Shown piece by piece: positions 1-10,968 of a stretch of DNA of 64,000 nt; position 1 is the stretch's first letter; every line of letters starts with the position of its first letter. The DNA lies in the NCBI RefSeq assembly GCF_018131015.1, contig NZ_JAFCJJ010000032.1, positions 16,432 to 80,431 of the forward strand, written 5' to 3'. The position numbers and the translations under genes were made by a program. The notes under the pieces were generated by a model. The model searched no databases. It was given only the letters and a program-made list of their open reading frames with translations, and was not told the DNA's origin. This stretch comes from Bradyrhizobium diazoefficiens. GTDB lineage: Bacteria > Pseudomonadota > Alphaproteobacteria > Rhizobiales > Xanthobacteraceae.

Positions 1-46
1 AGCGCTTGGACGGCTCCAGATCGTCTGTCGAAAAGACCAGGTTCAT
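1..46 (-). CDS. Start of a divergent gene, possibly AraC-family regulator (partial)
   Basis: Reading leftward from an ATG at 46, the frame gives MNLVFSTDDLEPSKR and runs off the window. The VFSTDDL-type opening followed by a charged stretch resembles the N-terminus of AraC-family regulators with an AraC-binding-like domain. Only 15 residues are visible, so the family is a guess from pattern. It would be transcribed divergently from the acyl-CoA synthetase/ABC operon and could be its regulator. Positions 47-308, between the two starts, should hold both promoters; I see no clear operator there. Confidence 0.35.
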   Translation of the reverse strand, partial: MNLVFSTDDLEPSKR

Positions 47-308
47 TGTCCGCCCATCCCGCGAGAGGCCAGCATGAACATCATTTGTGCATCGCACAAA
101 CCCGCCGGGCAGCGGAATTCTAGATCGGCGCCGCCTGCACGCAAGACCGTTTGCGCGCACAAGCAAAAGCTTTGCGCTCAGAAGCAAGCCGCGCCCGGGC
201 CTGAGGCCTATGAAGAACAAAAAGACGGCCAACGAGATCGGCGGGGAACGTTCGCTTGCACCAGGCCAGACCAGAAGCTTCTGCCGTGCCGCGTCGACGG
301 CGGCGCCC

Positions 309-2201
309 GTGAGCAGCGCCGTGTCGTCACCCGTCACGACGCGGTTCACGCAAGCAGTCAAGACCATCGCCGATATCGAGGCGCTGGAGCGTCTGCCCTA
401 TGAGTCCCTCGTCCCCGCCCGCAATCTGCATCATCTCTTCGAAGCCACCGCGCGCCTGCACCCCGACCGGCCTGCGCTGACGGTCCTGACCAGAGGCTCG
501 CGCGTATCAGGCGACGTGACGCTGACCCATCGGCAGTTGCTCGCGGAGATCACGCGCGCCGCCAATCTGTTCAGGTCGCACGGCATCGGCGCGAGTGACG
601 GGACCCTCGCGTTTCTCTGCCCGATCCTGCCGCAGCTATTCCCGGCCCTGCTCGGTGCCCAGGTCGCGGGCGTCGCCAGCTCGATCAACTATCTCCTGAA
701 CGAGGACGCGATCGCCGACCTGCTCGAGGCGCAGAACGCGACGGTGCTGGTGGTTGCCTCGGAGGCGGCCGATCCCGCGATCTGGGCCAAGGCGACGAGC
801 GTGGCCAAACGCGTCCCATCGCTCCGGACGATCTTCGTGATCGGCGCGAACGGCCCCCTGCCCGGCGGCTTTCTCAGCTTCGACCAGGCCGCGGGCGCGC
901 GCGACACCCTGGACTTCGAGCCCTCCGCGGATCGCGATACGGTATGCGCGCTGTTCCACACGGGCGGGACGACCGGTAGGCCAAAACTGGTCCGCCTGGC
1001 GCATGGCAACCAGATCCATGCAGCCTGGAGCTTTGCCCAGGTTCACGGGCTGGACGAGTGGGACGCCGCGGTCAACGGCTTTCCGCTGTTTCACGTCGGC
1101 GGCACCATCACCGTCGGCCTGTCGATCCTCGCCGCCGGCGGCCATGTGATCATCCCCTCGCCCTACAGCCTGCGCAGCCCCGATGCGATCCGCGACTATT
1201 GGCACACCGTGGAGCGCTTCGGCGCCACCATCGTCAGCGGCGTGCCGACCTCGATCGCCGCGCTCGCCGAGGTGCCGATCGGCTCTTCCGATATCAGCTC
1301 CGTCCGCATGGCCCTCACCGGCGGGGCTGTGGCGCCGAAGGCGGTCAGCGAGCGGTTTCAGGCCAGGACCGGCATCACGCTGTTCGAAACCTACGGAATG
1401 ACGGAAACCGCCGCGGCGATCGCCTTCAATCCAGGCCGCGGGACCCCCGTGCAAGGCAGCGTCGGCTTCCGGGCGCCGTTCGCGCAGACGAAGATCGTCG
1501 CTCTCGACGACGCGGAGCTCAGAACGGAATGTCCGCCCCTCACCAGCGGCCTCGTCCTCGTCAGGGGACCGCAGGTGTTTCCCGGATATCTCGATCCCCG
1601 GCACAATGAGGGCGTGCTCACCGCCGACCACTGGATCGTCACTGGCGACATCGGCTATCTCACGACGGATCAGCGCCTGGTGCTCACGGGCCGCGAGAAG
1701 GACCTGATCGTGCGCAGCGGTCACAACATCGACCCCGCCGCGATCGAGGACGTCGCCAATGCCTTCCCCGGCGTCCAGATGAGCTCGGCCGTCGGCATGC
1801 CCGACGCCTATGCCGGCGAGGTCCCCATCCTCTTCGTCGTGCCGTCACCCGGAAAATCCATCGACCTGCCGCAACTGCGCGAGCATCTCGAACGAGGCGT
1901 CCATGAGCCTCCGGCGCGGCCAAAGCGCGTCGTGCTGCTCGAGGCGCTGCCGGTCACCGCGGTCGGCAAGATCTTCAAGCCGACGCTCCGCGACCTCGCC
2001 GTCCAGGAGAAGGCCAGATCCGAGATCGACCGCATCTTCGGCCCGGAGACCGCAGCCGAGATCCTCGTCGAGAAGGACGCCAGGCTGAACACGCTTGTCC
2101 ACATCTCGATCGATTCCAGGGATCAGGATCGGGTCAACGCGCTCACCGAGAGCTTGACTCCGCTCCCGCAGACCTATCGCATTACGACCCGATCGTCATA
2201 A
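309..2201 (+). CDS. AMP-dependent acyl-CoA synthetase (ANL superfamily)
   Basis: Adenylate-forming ligase expected to activate a carboxylic acid with ATP and CoA. Visible motifs are the phosphate-binding loop FHTGGTTGRPK (about residue 215 from the GTG at 309), GMTETAA, the ATP-binding aspartate in VTGDIGYL, the hinge GREKDLIVRSGHNIDP, and the catalytic-lysine region TAVGKIFKP. From GTG 309 the product is about 630 residues, usual for long acyl-CoA synthetases. The frame is open back to 87 with an ATG at 210, but the upstream residues are basic, low-complexity and unlike the family, so I prefer 309; no start has a strong ribosome site. The substrate cannot be read from sequence. It lies 41 bp before a CUT2 ABC importer, suggesting the imported compound or a product of it is CoA-activated. 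Confidence 0.85.
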   Translation: MSSAVSSPVTTRFTQAVKTIADIEALERLPYESLVPARNLHHLFEATARLHPDRPALTVLTRGSRVSGDVTLTHRQLLAEITRAANLFRSHGIGASDGTLAFLCPILPQLFPALLGAQVAGVASSINYLLNEDAIADLLEAQNATVLVVASEAADPAIWAKATSVAKRVPSLRTIFVIGANGPLPGGFLSFDQAAGARDTLDFEPSADRDTVCALFHTGGTTGRPKLVRLAHGNQIHAAWSFAQVHGLDEWDAAVNGFPLFHVGGTITVGLSILAAGGHVIIPSPYSLRSPDAIRDYWHTVERFGATIVSGVPTSIAALAEVPIGSSDISSVRMALTGGAVAPKAVSERFQARTGITLFETYGMTETAAAIAFNPGRGTPVQGSVGFRAPFAQTKIVALDDAELRTECPPLTSGLVLVRGPQVFPGYLDPRHNEGVLTADHWIVTGDIGYLTTDQRLVLTGREKDLIVRSGHNIDPAAIEDVANAFPGVQMSSAVGMPDAYAGEVPILFVVPSPGKSIDLPQLREHLERGVHEPPARPKRVVLLEALPVTAVGKIFKPTLRDLAVQEKARSEIDRIFGPETAAEILVEKDARLNTLVHISIDSRDQDRVNALTESLTPLPQTYRITTRSS

Positions 2202-2242
2202 CCGCCCGAAAGAGGCCGACGTCGAGGAAAGGCAGGACCGGG

Positions 2243-3214
2243 ATGAAGCGCATTCGACTCAGTCAGCAGGAAATCGTCTTCGCGGTCTTCGCGCTGCTGT
2301 TCCTGCTGTTCTCGATCTTCCTGCGCGGCTTCCTCACGCCCGAAAACATGCTGACGCTGCTGCAGAACGTGTCCGTGCTCGGCATCCTCGGGCTCGCCAT
2401 GGCGGTCGTCGTGATCGGCCGCGGCATCGACATCTCGCTGATCGCGGCCCTCGCCGTGCCGCCGGGACTCGCCCTGCAGATGGTGCAGGACGGCCACTCG
2501 CTGCCGATCGCGCTTTCGACCGCAGTGCTGCTCACGATCGCCTTCGGCCTCGTCAACGGCTGGCTGATCGCCTATGCCGAGGTGCCCTCGCTGTTCGCGA
2601 CGCTCGCGACCGGCCTGCTGCTCGCAGGTCTCGGGCAAGCCGTGCTGTTCCGGCTCGACGTCGTGCAGTGGAGCTCCGGCATGGACGGCTTCGAGCGGCT
2701 CGGACAGGGCACCATTCTCGGCATTCCGACCTCGATCGTGATGTTCGCGATCGCCTGCATCGTGGTCGCCTTCCTGCTGCGCCAGACGCGCTGGGGCGCA
2801 TATATCTACGCGATCGGCGACAACCCCTATGCCGCGCGCGTCACCGGCATTCCCTCCCGCCCGATCATCGTCCTGCAATACGTGGTCGCCGCCCTGATCG
2901 GCTGCTTCGCCGGCCTCGTGATGGCCGCATCGGTCAACTCGATGCCGACCCGCATCTTCAACTCGACGCTGATCTACGACGTCATCCTGGTCGTCGTGCT
3001 CGGCGGCATCGGCCTGTCCGGCGGCCGCGGCGGCGTCCTGAACGTCATCATCGGCACGCTCGTGATCGGCACCATGCTCAACGGCATGACCATCATGGAC
3101 ATCTCCTATGCCGGACAGAATCTCATCAAGGGCGTGGTGCTGCTGCTCGCCGTCATCACGGACTCCTTCCTGAACCCGCGCAATGAGGAAACGGCGCAAC
3201 AGGGCGACATCTGA
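2243..3214 (+). CDS. CUT2-type ABC transporter permease (RbsC-like)
   Basis: Inner-membrane permease of 323 residues with about nine to ten hydrophobic segments, of the BPD_transp_2 family that includes RbsC. The typical GRGIDISLIAALA segment (the GGIDLSVG motif of the family) is near residues 56-68, and the C-terminal GGIGLSGGRGG loop near 253. The start has an AGGA site 6-8 bases upstream. It pairs with the second permease at 4337 to form a heterodimeric channel served by the ATPase at 7551 and the binding protein that follows directly. Ribose-type systems import pentoses, hexoses, polyols and related small molecules; the cargo here is not known. Confidence 0.92.
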   Translation: MKRIRLSQQEIVFAVFALLFLLFSIFLRGFLTPENMLTLLQNVSVLGILGLAMAVVVIGRGIDISLIAALAVPPGLALQMVQDGHSLPIALSTAVLLTIAFGLVNGWLIAYAEVPSLFATLATGLLLAGLGQAVLFRLDVVQWSSGMDGFERLGQGTILGIPTSIVMFAIACIVVAFLLRQTRWGAYIYAIGDNPYAARVTGIPSRPIIVLQYVVAALIGCFAGLVMAASVNSMPTRIFNSTLIYDVILVVVLGGIGLSGGRGGVLNVIIGTLVIGTMLNGMTIMDISYAGQNLIKGVVLLLAVITDSFLNPRNEETAQQGDI

Positions 3215-3251
3215 ACGACCAACAACGACAAGCACAACCAAGGAGGAAACG

Positions 3252-4268
3252 ATGAAGCATCTCGGCACCCCGACAAAGGCACTCGTTGCCGCACTTAGCC
3301 TTGCGGCCATGTCCGCACCCGCTTTGGCCCAGCAGGGCCTGGACGAACCGTTCCAGAAGCCGTTCAAGGAAGCGCTGGCCGGCAAGACCGTGGCCTATGT
3401 TCCGGTCGCCATGAACTTCGATCTCACCGAGGGCTGGTATGCCGGCTTGAAAAAGGAGCTCGAGCCGTACGGCGTCAAGTTCGTGATCCGCGACGCCAAC
3501 TGGAACACCAATGCCGGCGCGCAGGCCGTCACCTCGCTGATCACGGAAAAGCCGGCCGTGATGGTGGTGCATAATCCGGACGTGCAGACCTACGCAAAGC
3601 TGCTGCAGCGCGCCGAGAACGAAGGCATCTACGTCATTCAGATCAACATGGGCTCCGCCTATCGCAGCTCGGCCTTCGTCGGCGCCAACTGGGTCGAGAT
3701 CGGCGAGCGCCAGACCGAGGGCGTGGTCAAGGCCTGCGAGGGCAAGTCGAACAAGATCGCGATCGTACAGGGCGCGCTCTCGGCCGCGGCGAGCGCCTAC
3801 ACGCTGAAGGGCGTCGAGAACGTTCTCGCCAAGCATCCCGAGATCAAGGTGGTGTCGAGCCAGGCCGCCGACTGGGACGCCGCCAAGGCCAAGGCGATCA
3901 CGCAGACCGTGCTGAAGCAGAATCCCGATCTCTGCGGCATCGTCGGCTTCTGGGACGGCATGGACATCGGCACCGCAGCCGCGGTCAAGGAAGCCGGTCT
4001 CACCGGCAAGGTGTTCCTCGCCACCTCCGGCGGCGGCGAACGCAAGGGCGCGTGCGAGCTGGTGAAGTCCGGCGCCTTCGACCTCAACATGAGCTATGAC
4101 GTGCCGACCCAGGCAGCGCAGATGGCCGGCACGATCAAATTCCTGCTGTCGTCGGGCGCCAAGCCCGGCTCGATCAAGGGTTCGGAATACACCACGCTGA
4201 TTCCGATCACCAAGGAGAACGCCGACACCCAGACGGCCTGCTGGAATCTCAGCGATCTGAAGAAATAG
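3252..4268 (+). CDS. Periplasmic sugar-type ABC substrate-binding protein
   Basis: A 338-residue type I periplasmic binding protein (Peripla_BP_4-like). The ATG at 3252 is chosen because AAGGAGGAAACG precedes it and a clean signal peptide follows (basic N-terminus, hydrophobic core, APALAQQ cleavage region near residues 21-26). The frame is open upstream to 3183, but those residues are polar and not leader-like. GFWDGMDIGTAAAVKEAG matches the ligand-cleft/hinge region of ribose-binding-type proteins. It sits between the two permease genes, and a strong GC hairpin just after its stop may favour its higher expression. The ligand is unknown; the propeller lactonase-like neighbours fit a sugar, polyol or lactone-forming acid. 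Confidence 0.92.
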   Translation: MKHLGTPTKALVAALSLAAMSAPALAQQGLDEPFQKPFKEALAGKTVAYVPVAMNFDLTEGWYAGLKKELEPYGVKFVIRDANWNTNAGAQAVTSLITEKPAVMVVHNPDVQTYAKLLQRAENEGIYVIQINMGSAYRSSAFVGANWVEIGERQTEGVVKACEGKSNKIAIVQGALSAAASAYTLKGVENVLAKHPEIKVVSSQAADWDAAKAKAITQTVLKQNPDLCGIVGFWDGMDIGTAAAVKEAGLTGKVFLATSGGGERKGACELVKSGAFDLNMSYDVPTQAAQMAGTIKFLLSSGAKPGSIKGSEYTTLIPITKENADTQTACWNLSDLKK

Positions 4269-4279
4269 TGCCGATGCGA

Positions 4280-4303
4280 TCCCCGGGGCGGAGGCCCCGG
4301 GGA
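4280..4303 (+). other. GC-rich mRNA hairpin after the binding-protein gene
   Basis: Ten-base perfect arms TCCCCGGGGC and GCCCCGGGGA around a GGAG loop, starting 12 bases after the binding-protein stop. There is no U-run, so it is unlikely to be a full terminator. Hairpins at this place in ABC operons commonly protect the upstream message and lower downstream permease expression (known for malE); that role is inferred here. Confidence 0.5.
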
Positions 4304-4336
4304 CCACGCTCCAAACATTTGCCACGCCCTGCTGGA

Positions 4337-6460
4337 ATGCCGATGCGCGACACAATCACAAGCCTGCGTTACCGCTACTGGCCTGATCATCTCCTCGGCG
4401 AAATCCTGTCCAAGCGCTGGACCGAGACAGCCATCCCGGTGATCCTGCTCCTGATCGTCGGCTTCGCGTTCAGTCGCTCCATCGACAACTTCCTGTCGCC
4501 GGCGAGCCTTGCCGACACCGCGCGCCAGGCCGGCGAGATCGGCTTCATCGCGCTCGGGCTCGCGCTGGTCGTCATCGTCGGCGGCATCGATCTGTCGGTC
4601 GGTTCGATCTTTGCGCTGACGGATTTCTGCGCGCTCTACCTGCTCGACGTGCTGGGCTGGCCGGTGCCGGCGGTGGTCGTCGCCACGCTGCTCTGCGGCG
4701 CCCTGCTCGGCGCCGTCAACGGCTTCCTGATCGGCTATTTGCGGCTGCGGGCCTTCATCACCACGCTGATCACCCTGATCATCTATCGCTCGGCCTATGA
4801 CCTGCTGATCCAGCGCTACTCCAACGCCATCGCCTCGGCCTTTCCCGACATCCCCTCCTGGGACTTCATCGGCGCCGGCAGCGTGCTCGGCATTCCGACC
4901 GTGGCGCTCGTCTATATCGTCATCGCCATCTTCGGCCACATCTTCCTGACCCGGCTGCGTCCGGGCTGGCACATCACCGCGATCGGCGGCTCGCGCCGCT
5001 CGGCCTACAATTCCGGCATCCCCGTCCGCCGCACCATCGCGCTCTGCTACGTCGCCAGCGGCGTGCTGACCAGCATCGGCGCGCTGTTCTTCGCATCCCG
5101 TCTCGGCACCGTCGGCGGCGACATCGGCGTTGGCCTCGAGGTCATCGTGCTGACCGCAACCGTGCTCGGCGGCATCACGCTCGGCGGCGGCAAGGGCTCG
5201 GTTGCGAAATCCGCGGTCGGCGTGCTGATCGTGCTCCTGATCACCAACGGCCTGACCACCATGAACGCGCGCGGCGGCGTCAACCGGATGGCGCTCGCCG
5301 GCATCCTGCTCGTCGCCGCGATGGTCGATATCCGCTGGCAGAAGAACCGGACCCGCATCATCAGCAAGGTCTATGTCGCGCCGACCTATCACGCGCTGCC
5401 GCCGCCCCCGCCCACCGGGATCGGGCAAGGCGGCCCGTTCGAGCAGAACGACAAGCTGCGGAATGTCGAGGCGATCGGTCTCGGCCGCATCGAAGCGCCG
5501 GAGGACGTCATCCTCGATCGCCACGACAATCTCTACGCCGGCTCCCGCCACGGCGACATCATGCGCTTCCTGGCGCCCGACTACGAGAAGATGGAGGTGT
5601 TCGCCCATATCGGCGGCCAGCCGCTCGGCATGGCCTTCGACCGTGAGGACAATCTCTACGTCTGCATCGGCGGCATGGGGCTCTATCGCATCAAGCCCGA
5701 CGGCACGGTGGAGAAGGCGACCGACGAGACCAACCGCAGCATGCGCTCGGTCAACGACGACAGTCGCCTGCGGCTCGCCGACGACCTCGACATCACCGAC
5801 GACGGCCTCATCTTCTTCTCGGAAGCGACCGTGCGCTACGAGATGGACGAATGGCCGATCGACGGCCTCGAGGCGCGCGGCAACGGCCGCATCATCTGCT
5901 ACGACACCAGGACCGGCGCGACCCGCACCGAGCTGCGCGGCCTCAAATTCCCCAACGGCATCTGTGTCGCCAGCGACGGCCAGTCGATCCTGTTTGCCGA
6001 GACTTTTGGCTGCTCGATCAAGCGCTATTGGTTCGCGGGCGCCAAGAAGGGCACCGTCGAGGTGGTGATGGACAATCTGCCGGGCTACCCCGACAACATC
6101 AACCTCGCCTCAGACGGCAATTACTGGCTGGCGCTGGTTGGCATGCGCAGCCCCTCGCTCGACCTCGCCTGGAAGATGCCGGGCTTCCGCCGCCGCATGG
6201 GCAAGCGCGTACCGGTGGACGAATGGCTATTCCCCAACATCAACACCGGCTGCGTGGTCAAGTTCAACGAGCAGGGCAAGATCCTCGAATCGTTCTGGGA
6301 CCTGCACGGCGAAAACCATCCGATGATCACCTCGATGCGCGAGCATCGCGGCTATCTCTATCTCGGCGGCATCCTCAACAACCGGATCGGCCGCTACAAG
6401 CTCGACAATGCCGATCCGAACTTCGTCCAGTATGACAAGCGATGGGGGAAGCAATCGTGA
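4337..6460 (+). CDS. CUT2 ABC permease fused to a strictosidine-synthase/SMP-30-like beta-propeller
   Basis: About 707 residues in two parts. Residues 1 to about 340 are a BPD_transp_2 permease with VGGIDLSVGSIF and GGITLGGGKGS motifs and about ten membrane segments. A proline-rich linker (ALPPPPPTGIG) leads into a six-bladed propeller of about 340 residues, with LKFPNGICVASDG, ETFGCSIKRYW and LPGYPDNINLASDGNYWLAL, hallmarks of the strictosidine-synthase/SMP-30 superfamily (lactonases and esterases, often Ca-dependent). The start is ATG 4337 or 4343. RbsC-type permeases usually end in the cytoplasm, so the propeller is probably cytoplasmic; this is inferred. The frame is continuous across the join, and the next gene encodes another propeller, overlapping by 4 nt. 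Gluconolactonase activity is possible but untested. Confidence 0.88.
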   Translation: MPMRDTITSLRYRYWPDHLLGEILSKRWTETAIPVILLLIVGFAFSRSIDNFLSPASLADTARQAGEIGFIALGLALVVIVGGIDLSVGSIFALTDFCALYLLDVLGWPVPAVVVATLLCGALLGAVNGFLIGYLRLRAFITTLITLIIYRSAYDLLIQRYSNAIASAFPDIPSWDFIGAGSVLGIPTVALVYIVIAIFGHIFLTRLRPGWHITAIGGSRRSAYNSGIPVRRTIALCYVASGVLTSIGALFFASRLGTVGGDIGVGLEVIVLTATVLGGITLGGGKGSVAKSAVGVLIVLLITNGLTTMNARGGVNRMALAGILLVAAMVDIRWQKNRTRIISKVYVAPTYHALPPPPPTGIGQGGPFEQNDKLRNVEAIGLGRIEAPEDVILDRHDNLYAGSRHGDIMRFLAPDYEKMEVFAHIGGQPLGMAFDREDNLYVCIGGMGLYRIKPDGTVEKATDETNRSMRSVNDDSRLRLADDLDITDDGLIFFSEATVRYEMDEWPIDGLEARGNGRIICYDTRTGATRTELRGLKFPNGICVASDGQSILFAETFGCSIKRYWFAGAKKGTVEVVMDNLPGYPDNINLASDGNYWLALVGMRSPSLDLAWKMPGFRRRMGKRVPVDEWLFPNINTGCVVKFNEQGKILESFWDLHGENHPMITSMREHRGYLYLGGILNNRIGRYKLDNADPNFVQYDKRWGKQS

Positions 6461-7550
6461 TCGCGGCGTTGCGGGAGTTCGCCAACCGCTTTCTCGGGCG
6501 CGGCGACGCCACCATCACCGTACCGTCCTTCGACGGCGCGCTGAAGCCCAACCAGAAGCTGGAATCCGCCGAGACCCTGCTTTCATGCGAAGCCCCGGCG
6601 GATCTTGCGACCGACGGCCAGAACCTCTTCATCGCTGACGGCCCCCGGCTGGTGTGGCTGCGCGACGGCAAGGCTTCGACGGTGCGCAGCTTCGAACGAC
6701 CGATTTCCGCCTTGTGCTGCCTTCCCGGCGGCGGCCTTGCCATCGCGCTCGGCGGACGGGAGGTGCATCTCTACGCCACCCCCTCGGCCGGCACCCCGAG
6801 CACCGTGTTCGCCGACGCGACATTCAATGCGATCAACGCGCTTGCGCTGGCGAGCGACAACACGCTGATCGCAACGGACGGATCGACCACCTGCGGCGTC
6901 GATGACTGGGCGCGCGACCTGATGGAACTCAACCGGAGCGGCCGTGTGTTCAGGCTCGATACCGCCGGCAAGACGGTGACGCCGCTCGCCCAGGGGCTCG
7001 GCTACGCCTTCGGCGCCTGCGCGCATGGCAACGCCATGCTGGTCAGCGAGAGCTGGCGGCACCGCCTCGTTCTCGTCGCGCCCGGCGCATCGCCGCGGGT
7101 CGTGCTCGCCCACCTGCCCGTCTATCCGTCGCGGCTGGCGCGCGCCGCAGGCGGCGGCTACTGGCTCACCGCCTTCACCGCGCGGACCCAGCTCGTCGAG
7201 TTCGTGCTGCGCGAGCCGGCCTACCGCCGCCGCATGATGGCCGAGATCGATCCGGAATACTGGGTGGCGCCGCGCCTGCGCTCCGGCATCTCGTTCAAGG
7301 AGCCGATGCAGGGCGCGCACATCAAGACGATGGGCGTCATCAAGCCGTGGGCGCCGCCGCGTTCCTATGGCCTCGTCATCCGCCTCAACGCGGAGGGCCA
7401 GCCGCTCTATTCGCTGCACAGCCGGGTCGACGGCGTCAATCACGGCATCGTCGCCGCAACGGAGCTGGGCGGCGATCTCATCCTGATCGCCAAGGGGCCT
7501 GGCCGCGTCCTGAAACTGCCTCTCGCCGGCCTCGCCGAGGAGTTTGGCTC

Positions 7551-7554
<4 letters not shown>
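6457..7554 (+). CDS. SMP-30/strictosidine-synthase-like beta-propeller protein
   Basis: A 365-residue soluble protein without a signal peptide, related to the propeller fused to the preceding permease (shared pattern of FRLDTAGK, SESWRHRLVLV, LPVYPSRLARAAGGGYWL and YRRRMM). The GTG at 6457 overlaps the previous stop (GTGA) and has GGGGGAA seven bases upstream; an ATG at 6442 is the alternative. The family includes lactonohydrolases and Ca-dependent phosphotriesterase-like enzymes. Compared with the fused domain, the canonical PNG motif is not evident, so catalysis is uncertain. It is followed by the ATPase gene with an ATGA overlap, so the three last genes are translationally coupled. Confidence 0.8.
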
Positions 7555-9040
<1,486 letters not shown>

Positions 9041-9047
<7 letters not shown>

Positions 9048-9544
9048 AGCGGCGCCGACATCTTGTGACCCTTCTGGCGCAGCGCCTCGATCAGGCGCTG
9101 CTTCAGTTCGCCGGCGGCCTGCTGGCTGAGGTTCTGGCCGATCTGCGCGCTCGCCTGCGCCAGGGCATCCGACTTCTCCAGGAATTTCTGCCCGGCGGGC
9201 TGGGCGTAGAACGCCTCGATCTTGCGCAGTTCGTCCACCGTGAAGTTGGCGGCATAGAGAGCGGCGATCTGGTCGGTCATCGCGGCAAAGAACGGGGCGT
9301 AGATCTCGGCCCCCGGCGCGGTCATGGCGTCATAGTCACGCTCGATCTCCGGCCTGTCCTGCGCAACCACCGGCCTCAGCTTGAGCAGGAGCTGCGGCAG
9401 CGTCACGCGATACTGATCCGCGATCTTCAACGTCATGACGAGCTTGCGCGCCGCGTTCATCGCCTCCGGCGACGGCGTTTGTGCCGATGCTCCGGAGACG
9501 AGAAGCAGGAAGGCGCCGGCAATCGTCAACACGCGTCTGGACAT
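9041..9544 (-). CDS. DUF2059 family exported protein
   Basis: A 167-residue protein with a clear signal peptide (LTIAGAFLLLVSGASAQ, cleavage after about residue 21) followed by an all-helical region. FTVDELRKIEAFYAQPAGQKFLEK is the signature of DUF2059, a family of periplasmic proteins of unknown role. Its stop overlaps the stop of the ABC ATPase by 7 bases, tail to tail, so it is not part of that operon. It is separated from the OpgC-like gene upstream by 25 bases and could be cotranscribed with it. Confidence 0.88.
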
Positions 9545-9569
9545 GGATTTCTCCGTTGGGCCTCAACGT

Positions 9570-10787
9570 TCAGCGGCTCGCGGGCGCCGCGGCGGTTGCC
9601 GCGGCCGGCGCAGTCTCGACGGCGGTCTCCTGATCCTCGATGTCGGTCACTTTCACGAACAGCTGCGGCACCCGCTCGGCGCGATCGAGCAGCCATGCGG
9701 CGCCGATCATGATCACGATGCCCGCGATGGAGACGGCGAGCTGCTCCCACACCCCCTTGGTGTATTGCGTCAGGATCCAGTGCGCCGAGAACGACAGGAA
9801 GACGCCGAGGCAGAAGATCGGCAGCGAATGCTGGCCGCAGAGGATCACCGGGCGCAGCCATGGCGCATGCAGCGACCGCCATTTACGCGAGATGAAATGC
9901 GTGACCCAGATCGCCAGCGCCAGGAAATGTGTGAATCGCAGCATGTCGAGGTTGGTCTTGTCGATCGGGTAGATCAACTTGATCATCCATTTCGGAATCA
10001 GGGCCTCGAGCGCGTGGATGTGCCAGGTCATCACGATCAGGAAGGCGAAGACGAGCCAGGCCGCCGCCAGCCCCATCGCCGCCTTCGACCACACCAGTCC
10101 TGCGATCTTCTCGATCTGGCCGATGCCGCACCAGGCCGCGAACACGAACATCAACTGCCAGCAGAACGGGTTGAAGTACCAGGTCGTTCCGGGCGGGTAG
10201 GAGGCGATGTTCCAGTCGAACCAGCGCGACAGCACGTAGAGCGCGACGGAGGCGGCGAGCGTCAGGTTCGGCCGGCGCACCAGGCACCACACCATGAAGG
10301 GCGCGGCGAACACCAGCGCGATGTAGAGCGGCAGCACGTCGAGATTGACCGGCTTGTACTTCAACACGATGGCCTGGCCGATCAGTTCGTCCGGATGCGC
10401 CAGGAAATTGAACACGTTGAACTCGTGCTTGTACATCGGATTGTCGAAGCGGCGCGCGGTGCGCGCGATCTGAGCCGTGAACAGCAGGAACAGCATGATG
10501 TGGGCGACGTACAGTTCGGCGGCGCGCCGCCACAACCGCTTGAGCGCGGCGAGGAACCAGCCGCCCGCGACGACCGGACCGTAGATCCAGCCGACGAGAT
10601 AGCCGGAGATGAAGACGAAGAACTCGGCGGCGTCGCTGAAGCCGTAATTGCGCAGCGTCAGCCAGGTCACGACGTCGTGCGGGATGTGATCGAGGAAGAT
10701 CATCCACAGCCCGATCCCGCGGAACAGGTCGAGCCGCAGGTCGCGCTCGACCGGCGCCAACAGAGCTGACTGGTCTTTTGTGATCAT
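9570..10787 (-). CDS. OpgC-family membrane acyltransferase
   Basis: A 405-residue integral membrane protein with about ten hydrophobic helices. The N-terminal DLRLDLFRGIGLWMIFLDH and FVFISGYLVGW are typical of the OpgC group of acyltransferase-3-like proteins, which add succinyl groups to osmoregulated periplasmic glucans in some bacteria. The RGI...DHI histidine (near residue 38) is the expected catalytic-type residue. The C-terminal 25 residues are Ala-rich and disordered. No glucan synthase (opgGH or ndvB) is in this window, so the substrate is an inference from family. Many alphaproteobacteria carry several OpgC paralogues. Confidence 0.85.
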   Translation of the reverse strand: MITKDQSALLAPVERDLRLDLFRGIGLWMIFLDHIPHDVVTWLTLRNYGFSDAAEFFVFISGYLVGWIYGPVVAGGWFLAALKRLWRRAAELYVAHIMLFLLFTAQIARTARRFDNPMYKHEFNVFNFLAHPDELIGQAIVLKYKPVNLDVLPLYIALVFAAPFMVWCLVRRPNLTLAASVALYVLSRWFDWNIASYPPGTTWYFNPFCWQLMFVFAAWCGIGQIEKIAGLVWSKAAMGLAAAWLVFAFLIVMTWHIHALEALIPKWMIKLIYPIDKTNLDMLRFTHFLALAIWVTHFISRKWRSLHAPWLRPVILCGQHSLPIFCLGVFLSFSAHWILTQYTKGVWEQLAVSIAGIVIMIGAAWLLDRAERVPQLFVKVTDIEDQETAVETAPAAATAAAPASR

Positions 10788-10968
10788 GGCCCCGCCTCAT
10801 CCGGTGGGCGTCGCGCCACAGCGCGCGCCGGAGAAATCGGATGCTAAGAATTACCAATCAAAAAGTCACCTAGCCCAGCGGCTGGTGCCGACGGTATCCG
10901 ACCTTGGCGCCGCGTGGAAGGGAAACTCGCGGTCGCCGGGTCTCGACCGAGACGTGACGGCGCTTCCT

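Noticed and set aside
4094..5608. Long minus-strand open frame (about 500 codons) opposite the permease-propeller gene
   Set aside because: It is rich in Asp, Arg, His and Gln with no domain pattern, and mirrors the coding strand of a clear gene; typical antisense shadow in high-GC DNA.
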